Under the pieces are notes generated by a model that worked only from the letters and a program-made list of their open reading frames with translations, was not told the DNA's origin and did not search any database. A program made the position numbers and the translations under genes. DNA of 5,421 bases from contig CALPNL020000135.1 in the NCBI GenBank assembly GCA_943324925.2, positions 1 to 5,421 of the forward strand, given 5' to 3'. Positions within the stretch are counted from its first letter, which is position 1. Every line of letters begins with the position of its first letter. This DNA is from Chitinophaga pinensis. Lineage in GTDB: Bacteria; Bacteroidota; Bacteroidia; Flavobacteriales; Flavobacteriaceae. Positions 1-5,421 of the stretch are shown here, in pieces.

Positions 1-110
1 GCTCCGTTGTATTCAGCAACTTCTTCACCCATTAAATATACGGCTTCATCGCGACGCATTTCTTCACTCATTGCTTCAGCAATCGCTTCTCTAAATTGTA
101 TAGTTCTCAT
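1..110 (-). CDS. pdhB: Pyruvate dehydrogenase E1 component, beta subunit (N-terminal fragment)
   Basis: This is the first 36 codons of a minus-strand gene that runs off the left edge. It starts at the ATG at 110-108 and reads MRTIQFREAIAEAMSEEMRR, followed by DEAVYLMGEEVAEYNGA. This is the typical N-terminus of the transketolase-like E1 beta subunit, with the REAI..AM.EEM.RD..V..MGE.V stretch that precedes the thiamine-diphosphate site. With E1 alpha, the protein decarboxylates pyruvate and reductively acetylates the lipoyl group of E2, feeding acetyl-CoA into the TCA cycle in the cytoplasm. Catalytic residues lie outside the window. It is divergent from etfB, and a good Bacteroidota -7 box lies about 30 bp upstream. 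Related 2-oxo acid dehydrogenase E1 beta subunits (branched-chain type) share this motif, but the exact wording matches flavobacterial PdhB as I remember it. Confidence 0.9.
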   Translation of the reverse strand, partial: MRTIQFREAIAEAMSEEMRRDEAVYLMGEEVAEYNG

Positions 111-140
111 ATTATGAATATGTGTTTCTTAAATTTTGAG

Positions 141-148
141 CAAAAATA
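141..148 (-). promoter_or_regulatory. Putative -7 promoter box of pdhB
   Basis: Read on the minus strand this is TATTTTTG, a perfect match to the Bacteroidota sigma-A -7 consensus TAnnTTTG. It ends 30 bp before the pdhB ATG, which would give a leader of roughly 25 nt. No TTG -33 element lies at the usual distance; the nearest candidate is a TTAAAA about 17 bp upstream. If this is the true start site, the structured element at 193-258 lies upstream of the pdhB promoter and not in its mRNA leader. Confidence 0.5.
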
Positions 149-192
149 AATATTTTATACCATTTTAACCATATAAATCTGTAAAATTATTT

Positions 193-258
193 GGAGCTTT
201 TTCCTGCTTTCCTCTTTATCCTCGCCTAAAAGCGAGGGATACCGCTTCAATCAGGGCT
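193..258. repeat. Foldable intergenic repeat element, Flavobacterium-type
   Basis: This 66-bp block has about 50% GC, against about 16% in the 80 bp to its left. It can fold into a two-part stem. The outer arm AGC (195-197) plus CCTG (203-206) pairs with CAGG (252-255) plus GCT (256-258), leaving TTTTT bulged. The inner arm CCTCGC (220-225) pairs with GCGAGG (232-237) around the loop CTAAAA, extended by AT/AT across a bulged G. Read on the minus strand it begins TAGCCCTGATTGAAGCGG and ends AGCAGGAAAAAGCTCC. I remember this wording, with a variable inner hairpin, from many intergenic regions of Flavobacterium genomes. The structure is seen directly; family membership is from memory. Its strand and function are unknown: it could be a small RNA, a cis-regulatory RNA such as the Flavo-1 motif, or a non-autonomous mobile repeat. 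Confidence 0.6.
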
Positions 259-374
259 ACGAAATCGATTTAGTATTGACCAATTGTTGAAAAATAATAT
301 GCACGCATAGTAAATTGAATTAAATTAATTACTAATTTAGTGGCCGAAAATAGTTTACCTAAAATTTTACCTAA
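259..374 (+). other. etfB upstream region with weak promoter candidate
   Basis: This AT-rich stretch leads to the etfB ATG. The best -7-like box on the plus strand is TAATTTAG (333-340), one mismatch from TAnnTTTG, with a TTG at 315-317 only 15 bp upstream. That spacing is short for this phylum, so the call is weak. Just before the start codon two near-identical 12-mers lie in tandem: TTTACCTAAAAT (354-365) and TTTACCTAAATG (366-377, containing the ATG). There is no Shine-Dalgarno sequence, as is usual in Bacteroidota. Confidence 0.3.
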
Positions 375-1121
375 ATGAATATATTAGTTTGCATCAGCCA
401 CGTTCCTGATACTACTTCAAAGATCAATTTTACTAATAACGATACTCTTTTCGATACTAATGGAGTGCAATTTGTAATCAATCCAAACGATGAATTTGGA
501 TTAACTCGTGCCATTTGGTTTCAAGAACAACAGGGAGCAAATGTTACAGTTGTAAATGTTGGAGGTCCAGAAACAGAACCAACTCTTAGAAAAGCACTAG
601 CTATAGGTGCTAATGAAGCCATTAGAATTAATGCTGACCCAACAGACGGGTTTTTTGTTGCAAAACAATTAGCCGAAGTGATTAAAAATGGAAACTACGA
701 TTTAGTAATCGCAGGAAAAGAATCATTAGATTATAATGGGGGAATGGTTCCAGGCATGATTGCTGGACTATTAGGATTCAACTTCGTAAATTCTTGCGTG
801 GCTTTAACCATTGAAGGAAATGCCGTTTCAGCATCAAGAGAAATTGATGGCGGAAAAGAAATTGTAAACTCTCAATTACCTTTAATTATTGGAGGTCAAA
901 AAGGATTAGTAGAAGAAAAAGACCTTCGAATTCCTAATATGAGAGGCATCATGACTGCTAGAACTAAAGCATTAACCATTTTGGAACCTGTGGAAGGCGA
1001 TTCAAAAACAACTACAGTTAAATTTGAAAAACCTGCACCAAAATCGGCAGTCAAATTAGTAAGCGCTGACAATTTGGATGAACTAATCAGTTTATTACAC
1101 AACGAAGCGAAAGTGATTTAA
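375..1121 (+). CDS. etfB: Electron transfer flavoprotein, beta subunit
   Basis: EtfB (248 aa) pairs with EtfA to form the heterodimeric ETF, which takes electrons from acyl-CoA and other flavin dehydrogenases and usually passes them to ETF:quinone oxidoreductase at the membrane. The N-terminus MNILVCISHVPDTT is the usual start of the adenine-nucleotide alpha-hydrolase-like fold. VIAGKESLDYNGGMVPGMIA (111-130) lies in the AMP-binding region, and residues 153-173 (A-S-R-x2-DGG-x-E-x-V-x4-P-x-I-I-G) match the EtfB family signature except for its last position. The length is normal for the family. The segment DLRIPNMRGIM (183-193) is about five residues shorter than the human counterpart (DLRLNEPRYATLPNIM, from memory), which carries the recognition loop. 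The gene is followed by etfA after 23 bp, so the two are surely cotranscribed and end at the terminator after etfA. The start is fixed by homology. Confidence 0.96.
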   Translation: MNILVCISHVPDTTSKINFTNNDTLFDTNGVQFVINPNDEFGLTRAIWFQEQQGANVTVVNVGGPETEPTLRKALAIGANEAIRINADPTDGFFVAKQLAEVIKNGNYDLVIAGKESLDYNGGMVPGMIAGLLGFNFVNSCVALTIEGNAVSASREIDGGKEIVNSQLPLIIGGQKGLVEEKDLRIPNMRGIMTARTKALTILEPVEGDSKTTTVKFEKPAPKSAVKLVSADNLDELISLLHNEAKVI

Positions 1122-1144
1122 TTTAAAATTAAAAATATTAAAAA

Positions 1145-2122
1145 ATGTCAATATTAATATACGCAGAATCTGCTCCCGACGCTTCGGGAGGAAAATTAAA
1201 GAAAGTGGCCTTTGAATTGGCTTCTTACGCGAAAAAAGTGGCAGAGTCATTAGGAACAACCGTAACGGCAATTACCATAAATACAAATGACGTATCTGAA
1301 TTATCCAATTATGGTGTGGATAAAGTGCTGAAAGTAAACAATTCGAAGTTAGCAGGATTTACAGCAAAAGCCTTTGCTGATGCAATTAAACAAGCGGCTC
1401 AAAAGGAAAACTCAACCATTATCATTTTATCTTCAACTACCGATAGTTTGTATTTAGCTCCTCTAGTTTCCATTTCGCTAGAAGCAGGATTTGCCTCAAA
1501 TGTTGTGGGACTTCCACAAAGCTTAACGCCATTTCAAGTTAAAAGAAATGGATTTTCCAATAAAGCATTTGTAACAACGGAAATTTCAACACCTATTAAA
1601 GTGCTAAGCATTGCTAAAAATTCTTATGGGGTATTTGAAAATAAATCAAGTTTATCCGAAGAAGATTTTAACCCTTCAATCGACGATGCCGACTTTGGTG
1701 TAAAAGTAGTTTCAGTTGAAAAAGCTTCTGGAAAAGTGACTATTGCCGATGCCGATATTGTGGTTTCTGCAGGCCGAGGATTAAAAGGGCCTGAAAACTG
1801 GGGTATGATTGAAGAATTAGCAGGTGTTTTAGGAGCAGCAACCGCATGTTCCAAACCAGTTTCTGATTTAGGATGGCGACCACATGGAGAACACGTAGGT
1901 CAAACTGGAAAGCCAGTGGCTGCCAATTTGTACATTGCTATTGGAATTTCAGGTGCTATACAACACATTGCCGGAATTAACTCGTCAAAAGTAAAAGTAG
2001 TAATCAATACAGACGCCGAAGCGCCTTTTTTCAAAGTTGCAGACTACGGAATTGTTGGTGATGCATTTGAAATTGTACCTAAATTAATCGAAAAATTGAA
2101 AGCTTTTAAAGCTAATAATTAA
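1145..2122 (+). CDS. etfA: Electron transfer flavoprotein, alpha subunit
   Basis: EtfA (325 aa) supplies most of the FAD site of the cytoplasmic ETF dimer. An N-terminal domain (about 1-190) is followed by the C-terminal FAD-binding domain. Visible FAD motifs are SAGRGLKG (208-215), VGQTGK (251-256) and the EtfA signature LYIAIGISGAIQHIAG (262-277), closing with VVIN and DAEAPFFKVADYGIVGD. The residue after Ser236 in ATACSKPVSD is Lys237, where mitochondrial and many bacterial ETFs carry a conserved FAD-contacting Arg. Near the N-terminus, residues 10-16 (APDASGG) are encoded by a perfect GC-rich palindrome (1173-1190). The stretch from AES to LKK is about four residues longer than usual, which suggests a small in-frame insertion. 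The gene is second in the etfBA operon, has an A-rich start context, and is followed by an intrinsic terminator 21 bp past its stop. Confidence 0.96.
   Translation: MSILIYAESAPDASGGKLKKVAFELASYAKKVAESLGTTVTAITINTNDVSELSNYGVDKVLKVNNSKLAGFTAKAFADAIKQAAQKENSTIIILSSTTDSLYLAPLVSISLEAGFASNVVGLPQSLTPFQVKRNGFSNKAFVTTEISTPIKVLSIAKNSYGVFENKSSLSEEDFNPSIDDADFGVKVVSVEKASGKVTIADADIVVSAGRGLKGPENWGMIEELAGVLGAATACSKPVSDLGWRPHGEHVGQTGKPVAANLYIAIGISGAIQHIAGINSSKVKVVINTDAEAPFFKVADYGIVGDAFEIVPKLIEKLKAFKANN
1173..1190. repeat. Perfect 7-bp inverted repeat inside etfA
   Basis: CTCCCGA (1173-1179), the loop CGCT (1180-1183) and TCGGGAG (1184-1190) form a perfect GC-rich hairpin that starts 28 bp into the etfA coding sequence. 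No T-run follows, so it is not a terminator. It coincides with the PDAS residues that make the EtfA N-terminus longer than the family norm, which suggests that a short palindromic repeat entered the gene in frame. The palindrome is seen directly; the insertion is inferred. Confidence 0.7.
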
Positions 2123-2143
2123 TTCTATACTTCACCTATTGAG

Positions 2144-2182
2144 AAGGTCGCCACAGTTTATTTAATTCTGGCAACCTTTTTT
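2144..2182 (+). terminator. Rho-independent terminator of etfBA
   Basis: The arm AAGGTCGCCA (2144-2153) pairs with TGGCAACCTT (2169-2178) with a single C-A mismatch. This gives a 5+4 bp stem with a 15-nt loop, running straight into a run of six T (2177-2182) and then ATTTT. It begins 21 bp after the etfA stop and separates etfBA from the next transcription unit. Confidence 0.8.
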
Positions 2183-2198
2183 ATTTTAGATAAATTTC

Positions 2199-2230
2199 TT
2201 TGTAACTTTATTCAATACATTGTACTTTTG
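2199..2230 (+). promoter_or_regulatory. Bacteroidota-type promoter abutting the downstream start codon
   Basis: A -33 box TTTG (2199-2202) is followed by a 20-bp spacer and a perfect -7 box TACTTTTG (2223-2230), fitting the Bacteroidota pattern TTTG-N(17-20)-TAnnTTTG. Only five bases (CAACT) separate the -7 box from the ATG at 2236. Transcription normally starts a few bases after the box, so it would begin at or very near the start codon, giving a leaderless or nearly leaderless mRNA. This is the only clear promoter for the unit 2236-5029. Confidence 0.7.
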
Positions 2231-2235
2231 CAACT

Positions 2236-2856
2236 ATGAGCTTAGTTAAACTTACAATTCAAGGAATTTCATACAGTCAAACTCAAAACGGAGCTTACGC
2301 TTTGATTTTGAATGAAGTTGACGGCGATCGAAAATTACCAATTGTTATTGGGGCGTTCGAAGCTCAATCTATCGCAATTGCATTAGAAAAAGAAATTAAA
2401 CCCCCTCGCCCACTTACTCACGATTTGTTTAAAAATTTTGCTGAACGATTTGATATTGTTGTGAAACAAGTTATCATTCACAAACTTGTAGATGGTGTTT
2501 TCTATTCAAGTATTATTTGCGAAAGAGATAAAATTGAAGAAATTATTGATGCCCGTACTTCTGATGCAATTGCATTAGCCCTTCGTTTCAATGCGCCAAT
2601 TTTTACCTATAAAAATATACTTGATAAAGCGGGAATTTATATGAAAACTAACTTGATGGACGATGAAAATAGTCCTAAAGAAATGGACGAAAGTTTATCA
2701 AATGAAAACACTTTCGGAGTAGAAGACAATGTAGTTACTGGAAGCGAATATTCAAAAAACAGTTTAGCTGAATTGGCTGAATTATTAGAAAATGCTGTCG
2801 AGAAAGAAGATTACCGCGAAGCAGCTAAAATTAGAGATGAAATTTCTAAGAGATAA
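2236..2856 (+). CDS. Bifunctional nuclease (BFN/DUF151) domain protein with C-terminal UVR motif
   Basis: This 206-aa cytoplasmic protein has two parts. Residues about 1-135 are a BFN/DUF151 domain, with conserved LPIVIGAFEAQSIAIALE (34-51), RPLTHDLF (58-65) and DARTSDAIALALR (105-117). Residues about 174-206 form a UVR motif (LAELLENAVEKEDYREAAKI, then RDEI), a helical hairpin like those of UvrB, UvrC and Clp-associated proteins that mediates protein contacts. An acidic, asparagine-rich linker (about 138-172) joins them. BFN proteins were named for nuclease activity of plant homologues; the bacterial function is not settled, so a role in nucleic-acid processing or stress is only an inference. 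The fusion is common in Bacteroidota. The start is supported by homology (MSLVKLTIQGISYSQTQNGA) and by the promoter immediately upstream. It is probably the first gene of a unit with the amidohydrolase and thyA. Confidence 0.88.
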   Translation: MSLVKLTIQGISYSQTQNGAYALILNEVDGDRKLPIVIGAFEAQSIAIALEKEIKPPRPLTHDLFKNFAERFDIVVKQVIIHKLVDGVFYSSIICERDKIEEIIDARTSDAIALALRFNAPIFTYKNILDKAGIYMKTNLMDDENSPKEMDESLSNENTFGVEDNVVTGSEYSKNSLAELAELLENAVEKEDYREAAKIRDEISKR

Positions 2857-2889
2857 AAACGCCTTTTCAATTAAATAAATTTATTATAT

Positions 2890-4173
2890 ATGAAAATAAA
2901 ATACTTCCTGAATCTACTACTAGTATTAGTTTGTCAAATTTCATTTTCCCAAGATTATTATTTGCATTGCGGTACTATTATAGATACTAAAAGCGGAAAG
3001 GAATTAAAAAATAAAACAATTATTATTTCTAAAAATAAGATTGTAAAAATTGAAGAAGGCTTCGTTACTAAGGCAAAGGAAGCTGATATCGAAATTAATC
3101 TTAAAAATAAGTACCTACTCCCAGGACTAATAGACTTACATGTTCATATTGAAGGAGATTACGATAGTCATAGTTATATTTCAAAATATGTAGATAATGA
3201 AGCTGATGTTGCATTCCAAGCAGTGCGCGCTGCAGAAACAACATTGCTTTCTGGATTTACAACCGTTCGCGATTTGGGAGGAACAGGGGTTAATATATCT
3301 TTACGAAATGCAATTAACAAAGGGATAGTTAAAGGACCGAGGATATATACGGCAGGTAAATCAATTGCCACAACGGGAGGCCACGCCGACCCAACCAATG
3401 GAAGTAATAGAAAACTTGTTGGTGATCCAGGACCTCATGAAGGGGTTATAAATTCGCCTGAAGACGCAGTGAAAGCGGTTCGTGAACGTTACAAAGAAGG
3501 AGCAGATGTAATAAAAATAACAGCAACAGGCGGTGTACTTAGCGTAGCAAAAAATAGCAAAAATCCGCAGTTTACAATAGAGGAAATTAAAGCAATTGTC
3601 TCAACTGCTAAAGATTACAATATGCTTACAGCGGCTCACGCCCATGGCGATGAAGGTATTCAAAGAGCGATAATTGGAGGTATTAAGACCATTGAGCATG
3701 GAACTTACATGAGTGAAGAATCTATGGATTTAATGAAAAAATACGATACCTACTTGGTTCCCACTTTAACTGCTGGAAAAGAAGTTGAAAAAAATGCAGA
3801 AATACGTGGTTTTTATCCTGAAATAGTGGTTCCTAAAGCACGAGAAATCGGGCCTAAAATTCAAGCTACTTTTTCAAAAGCCTACAAAAAAGGGGTTAAA
3901 ATAGCCTTTGGAACCGACGCAAGTGTTTTCCCACATGGAAACAATGCTAAAGAATTTAGTTACATGGTTTTAGGTGGTATGCCGCCAATTGAAGCTATTC
4001 AAGCAGCCACAATTACTAATGCCTTTTTACTTGGAATTGACAATGAAGTGGGCCAAATAAAAGAGGGCTTTTTAGCAGATATAATTGCTGTAAATGAAAA
4101 TCCATTGTTGAAAATCAACACACTAGAGAATGTTTCTTTTGTGATGAAAGATGGCGTGATTTACAAAAACTAA
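2890..4173 (+). CDS. Exported metal-dependent amidohydrolase (imidazolonepropionase/Xaa-Pro dipeptidase-like)
   Basis: This is a 427-aa member of the amidohydrolase superfamily (COG1228-like). An N-terminal signal peptide (about 1-20, KIKYFLNLLLVLVCQISFS, ending before QD) predicts export to the periplasm. Cys15 is preceded by Val and does not form a lipobox. The metal-site residues of the TIM barrel are all present: HxH in LIDLHVH (His84, His86), a probable carboxylated Lys209 in ADVIKITATGG, His250 in TAAHAHGD, His270 in IKTIEHGT, and Asp343 in AFGTDAS. A small C-terminal beta-domain with GFLADIIAVNENPL ends the chain, as is normal for the family. Relatives with this motif set include Xaa-Pro, Xaa-Arg and Xaa-Lys dipeptidases, so peptide or N-acyl amino acid hydrolysis is likely, but the substrate cannot be read from sequence. 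The gene lies 33 bp after the BFN gene and 31 bp before thyA, with no terminator visible between them. Confidence 0.85.
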   Translation: MKIKYFLNLLLVLVCQISFSQDYYLHCGTIIDTKSGKELKNKTIIISKNKIVKIEEGFVTKAKEADIEINLKNKYLLPGLIDLHVHIEGDYDSHSYISKYVDNEADVAFQAVRAAETTLLSGFTTVRDLGGTGVNISLRNAINKGIVKGPRIYTAGKSIATTGGHADPTNGSNRKLVGDPGPHEGVINSPEDAVKAVRERYKEGADVIKITATGGVLSVAKNSKNPQFTIEEIKAIVSTAKDYNMLTAAHAHGDEGIQRAIIGGIKTIEHGTYMSEESMDLMKKYDTYLVPTLTAGKEVEKNAEIRGFYPEIVVPKAREIGPKIQATFSKAYKKGVKIAFGTDASVFPHGNNAKEFSYMVLGGMPPIEAIQAATITNAFLLGIDNEVGQIKEGFLADIIAVNENPLLKINTLENVSFVMKDGVIYKN

Positions 4174-4204
4174 TTTCATTTAAACCTATTAAAATAAGCA
4201 GCTG

Positions 4205-5029
4205 ATGAAGCAATATTTAGACTTAGTAAAACACGTATTAGAAAACGGAACCCAAAAAGGAGATCGAACGGGAACAGGAACAAAGAGTGTTTTTGGTTAT
4301 CAAATGCGTTTTGATTTAAGCGAAGGTTTTCCAATGGTTACTACTAAAAAATTGCATCTTAAATCGATAATTTATGAATTGCTTTGGTTTTTAAAAGGCG
4401 AAACAAATATTGCTTATTTGAAAGAAAATGGTGTTAAAATTTGGGATGAATGGGCAAATGAAAATGGCGATTTAGGTCCTGTTTATGGTCACCAATGGCG
4501 CAATTGGAACAGTGAAGAAATCGATCAAATTTCAGAAATTATTGAGGCTCTAAAAACCAATCCAAATAGCAGAAGAATGCTAGTTTCAGCTTGGAATCCT
4601 AGTGTGCTCCCCGATACCACAAAATCATTTGCTGAAAATGTAGCTAATGGAAAAGTCGCTTTGCCTCCGTGTCATGCCTTTTTCCAATTTTATGTTTCTG
4701 AAGGAAAATTATCTTGCCAATTGTATCAAAGAAGTGCGGATATATTTTTAGGCGTGCCTTTTAATATTGCATCTTATGCCTTATTGACAATGATGATTGC
4801 TCAAGTTTGTGATTTAAAAGTGGGTGAATTTATTCACACTTTTGGAGACGCACACATTTACAATAACCATTTTGAACAAGTAGAATTGCAACTTTCTAGA
4901 GACACCCGTCCGCTTCCAAAAATGATCATCAATCCTGAAATAAAAAATATTTTCGACTTTAAATTTGAAGATTTCACCTTGGAAGGCTATGATCCACATC
5001 CAGGAATTCGAGGAGAAGTTGCGGTTTAA
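4205..5029 (+). CDS. thyA: Thymidylate synthase
   Basis: This enzyme methylates dUMP to dTMP using 5,10-methylenetetrahydrofolate, yielding dihydrofolate, and is the de novo source of dTTP. All key residues are visible: Arg21 in GDRTGTGT, Glu58, Trp80, Tyr94, Arg123-Arg124 in NSRRMLVSAWNP, the nucleophile Cys156 in LPPCHAFFQFYV, QRSAD (175-179), Asn187 in VPFNIASY, and His217/Tyr219 in GDAHIYNNH. The C-terminus is GEVAV, with the hydrophobic tail that closes over the active site. At 274 aa it is ten longer than the E. coli enzyme (264 aa). A stretch of about 13 extra residues (DTTKSFAENVANG, 137-149) lies just before the catalytic loop, a form I remember from other Bacteroidota. It is last in its unit. 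Its stop codon overlaps that of the convergent kinase gene, leaving no intergenic space for a terminator. Confidence 0.98.
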   Translation: MKQYLDLVKHVLENGTQKGDRTGTGTKSVFGYQMRFDLSEGFPMVTTKKLHLKSIIYELLWFLKGETNIAYLKENGVKIWDEWANENGDLGPVYGHQWRNWNSEEIDQISEIIEALKTNPNSRRMLVSAWNPSVLPDTTKSFAENVANGKVALPPCHAFFQFYVSEGKLSCQLYQRSADIFLGVPFNIASYALLTMMIAQVCDLKVGEFIHTFGDAHIYNNHFEQVELQLSRDTRPLPKMIINPEIKNIFDFKFEDFTLEGYDPHPGIRGEVAV

Positions 5030-5421
5030 ACTTCTATAATTTCTTTTAAAATATCAATATTCTCTGGTAAAGTTCCAATGTTTTGGAGTTTAATACTTGC
5101 TAATTTTTGAGCAATTGTAATACATTCATAGAAATCCAATTTGTTCAATATCGCAAATAAAAATCCAGACCAAAAAGCGTCTCCTGCACCAGTTACATCC
5201 TCTATATGTTCTATTTTAAATGCTTCTTGAAATAATATTCCTGAATTGACATTTGATAATTTTACACCATTTTTTCCCTTGGTTAAACAGACTGTTGAAA
5301 CACCTAATTTATGGAAATAGTCAAAAATAAATTCATCTGTTTTATATTCATTAAAAAGCCTGAAACAATCGTCGTCACTAAGTTTAACTAATGGATCTAA
5401 ACTTAAATATTCGATTAATAC
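5026..5421 (-). CDS. PfkB-family carbohydrate kinase (C-terminal fragment)
   Basis: The last 131 codons of a minus-strand gene whose N-terminus lies beyond the right edge; the stop is at 5028-5026. The fragment reads VLIEYLSLDPLVKLSDDD, then CLTKGKNGVKLS, and contains EDVTGAGDAFWSGFL (74-88). This is PfkB signature 2, whose GAGD supplies the oxyanion hole and the catalytic Asp81. KLSDDD and the TKGKNG loop are also normal for this ribokinase/fructokinase-like fold. The enzyme would phosphorylate a sugar or nucleoside with ATP in the cytoplasm. Substrate-specific residues sit mostly in the missing N-terminal half, so fructokinase, ribokinase and 2-keto-3-deoxygluconate kinase cannot be told apart. 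It converges on thyA with a 4-bp overlap (5026-5029). Confidence 0.9.
   Translation of the reverse strand, partial: VLIEYLSLDPLVKLSDDDCFRLFNEYKTDEFIFDYFHKLGVSTVCLTKGKNGVKLSNVNSGILFQEAFKIEHIEDVTGAGDAFWSGFLFAILNKLDFYECITIAQKLASIKLQNIGTLPENIDILKEIIEV

Noticed and set aside
220..237. The hairpin CCTCGC/GCGAGG as a rho-independent terminator
   Set aside because: No T-run follows on either strand, and it lies between divergent genes where no transcript should end. It is better read as part of the larger repeat element.
896..1102. Open reading frame on the minus strand inside etfB
   Set aside because: It is antisense to a well-conserved gene, has no recognisable domain and no start context; it is a shadow of etfB codon use.
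1624..1854. Open reading frame on the minus strand inside etfA
   Set aside because: It covers the conserved FAD-binding region of etfA in antisense and shows no protein-like features of its own.
2890..2955. Lipoprotein signal at Cys15 of the amidohydrolase
   Set aside because: The residues before the cysteine are Val-Leu-Val, without the small Gly/Ala/Ser needed just before Cys, so an ordinary signal peptide ending near SFS/Q fits better.
3174..3398. Open reading frame on the minus strand inside the amidohydrolase gene
   Set aside because: It is antisense to a region with clear amidohydrolase coding signal and has no family resemblance.
4814..4999. Open reading frame on the minus strand inside thyA
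   Set aside because: It is antisense to the highly conserved thyA 3' half; its phenylalanine- and isoleucine-rich sequence is what reversed AT-rich codons give.
1..5421. CRISPR array, insertion sequence, tRNA or rRNA genes, defence system
   Set aside because: No regularly spaced repeats, transposase motifs or tRNA cloverleaf were seen. All long open frames are accounted for by housekeeping or metabolic families.

Overview
The window looks like chromosomal DNA from a Bacteroidota member, most likely the family Flavobacteriaceae and close to Flavobacterium. The reasons are low GC, A-rich start contexts without Shine-Dalgarno motifs, promoter boxes of the Bacteroidota type (TAnnTTTG), and protein sequences that read like Flavobacterium orthologues. 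Identifications are by recognition and motif reading, not by a database search.

Layout. Positions 1-110 (minus) hold the first 36 codons of pdhB, pyruvate dehydrogenase E1 beta. A 264-bp divergent intergenic region (111-374) follows. It carries a pdhB promoter candidate and a compact, GC-richer, foldable element (193-258) that resembles a dispersed repeat I remember from Flavobacterium genomes. Positions 375-2122 hold etfB-etfA, the two subunits of electron transfer flavoprotein, closed by an intrinsic terminator (2144-2182). From 2236 a second transcription unit runs on the plus strand: a bifunctional-nuclease/UVR protein, a signal-peptide-bearing metal-dependent amidohydrolase, and thyA (thymidylate synthase), with gaps of 33 and 31 bp. 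Its promoter matches the Bacteroidota consensus and sits so close to the ATG that the mRNA may be leaderless. At the right edge (5026-5421, minus) is the C-terminal part of a PfkB-family sugar kinase whose stop codon overlaps the thyA stop tail to tail.

Function. pdhB and etfBA belong to central carbon oxidation: pyruvate to acetyl-CoA, and electrons from acyl-CoA dehydrogenases to the quinone pool. The second unit combines a nucleic-acid-related protein, a probable periplasmic peptidase-like amidohydrolase and dTMP synthesis, and has no single obvious pathway.

I see no defence system, phage, transposon or CRISPR array. The most interesting features are small: the structured intergenic repeat, a perfect GC-rich palindrome that appears to have been inserted in frame near the start of etfA, and lineage-specific changes in ETF at the FAD site and the partner-recognition loop.
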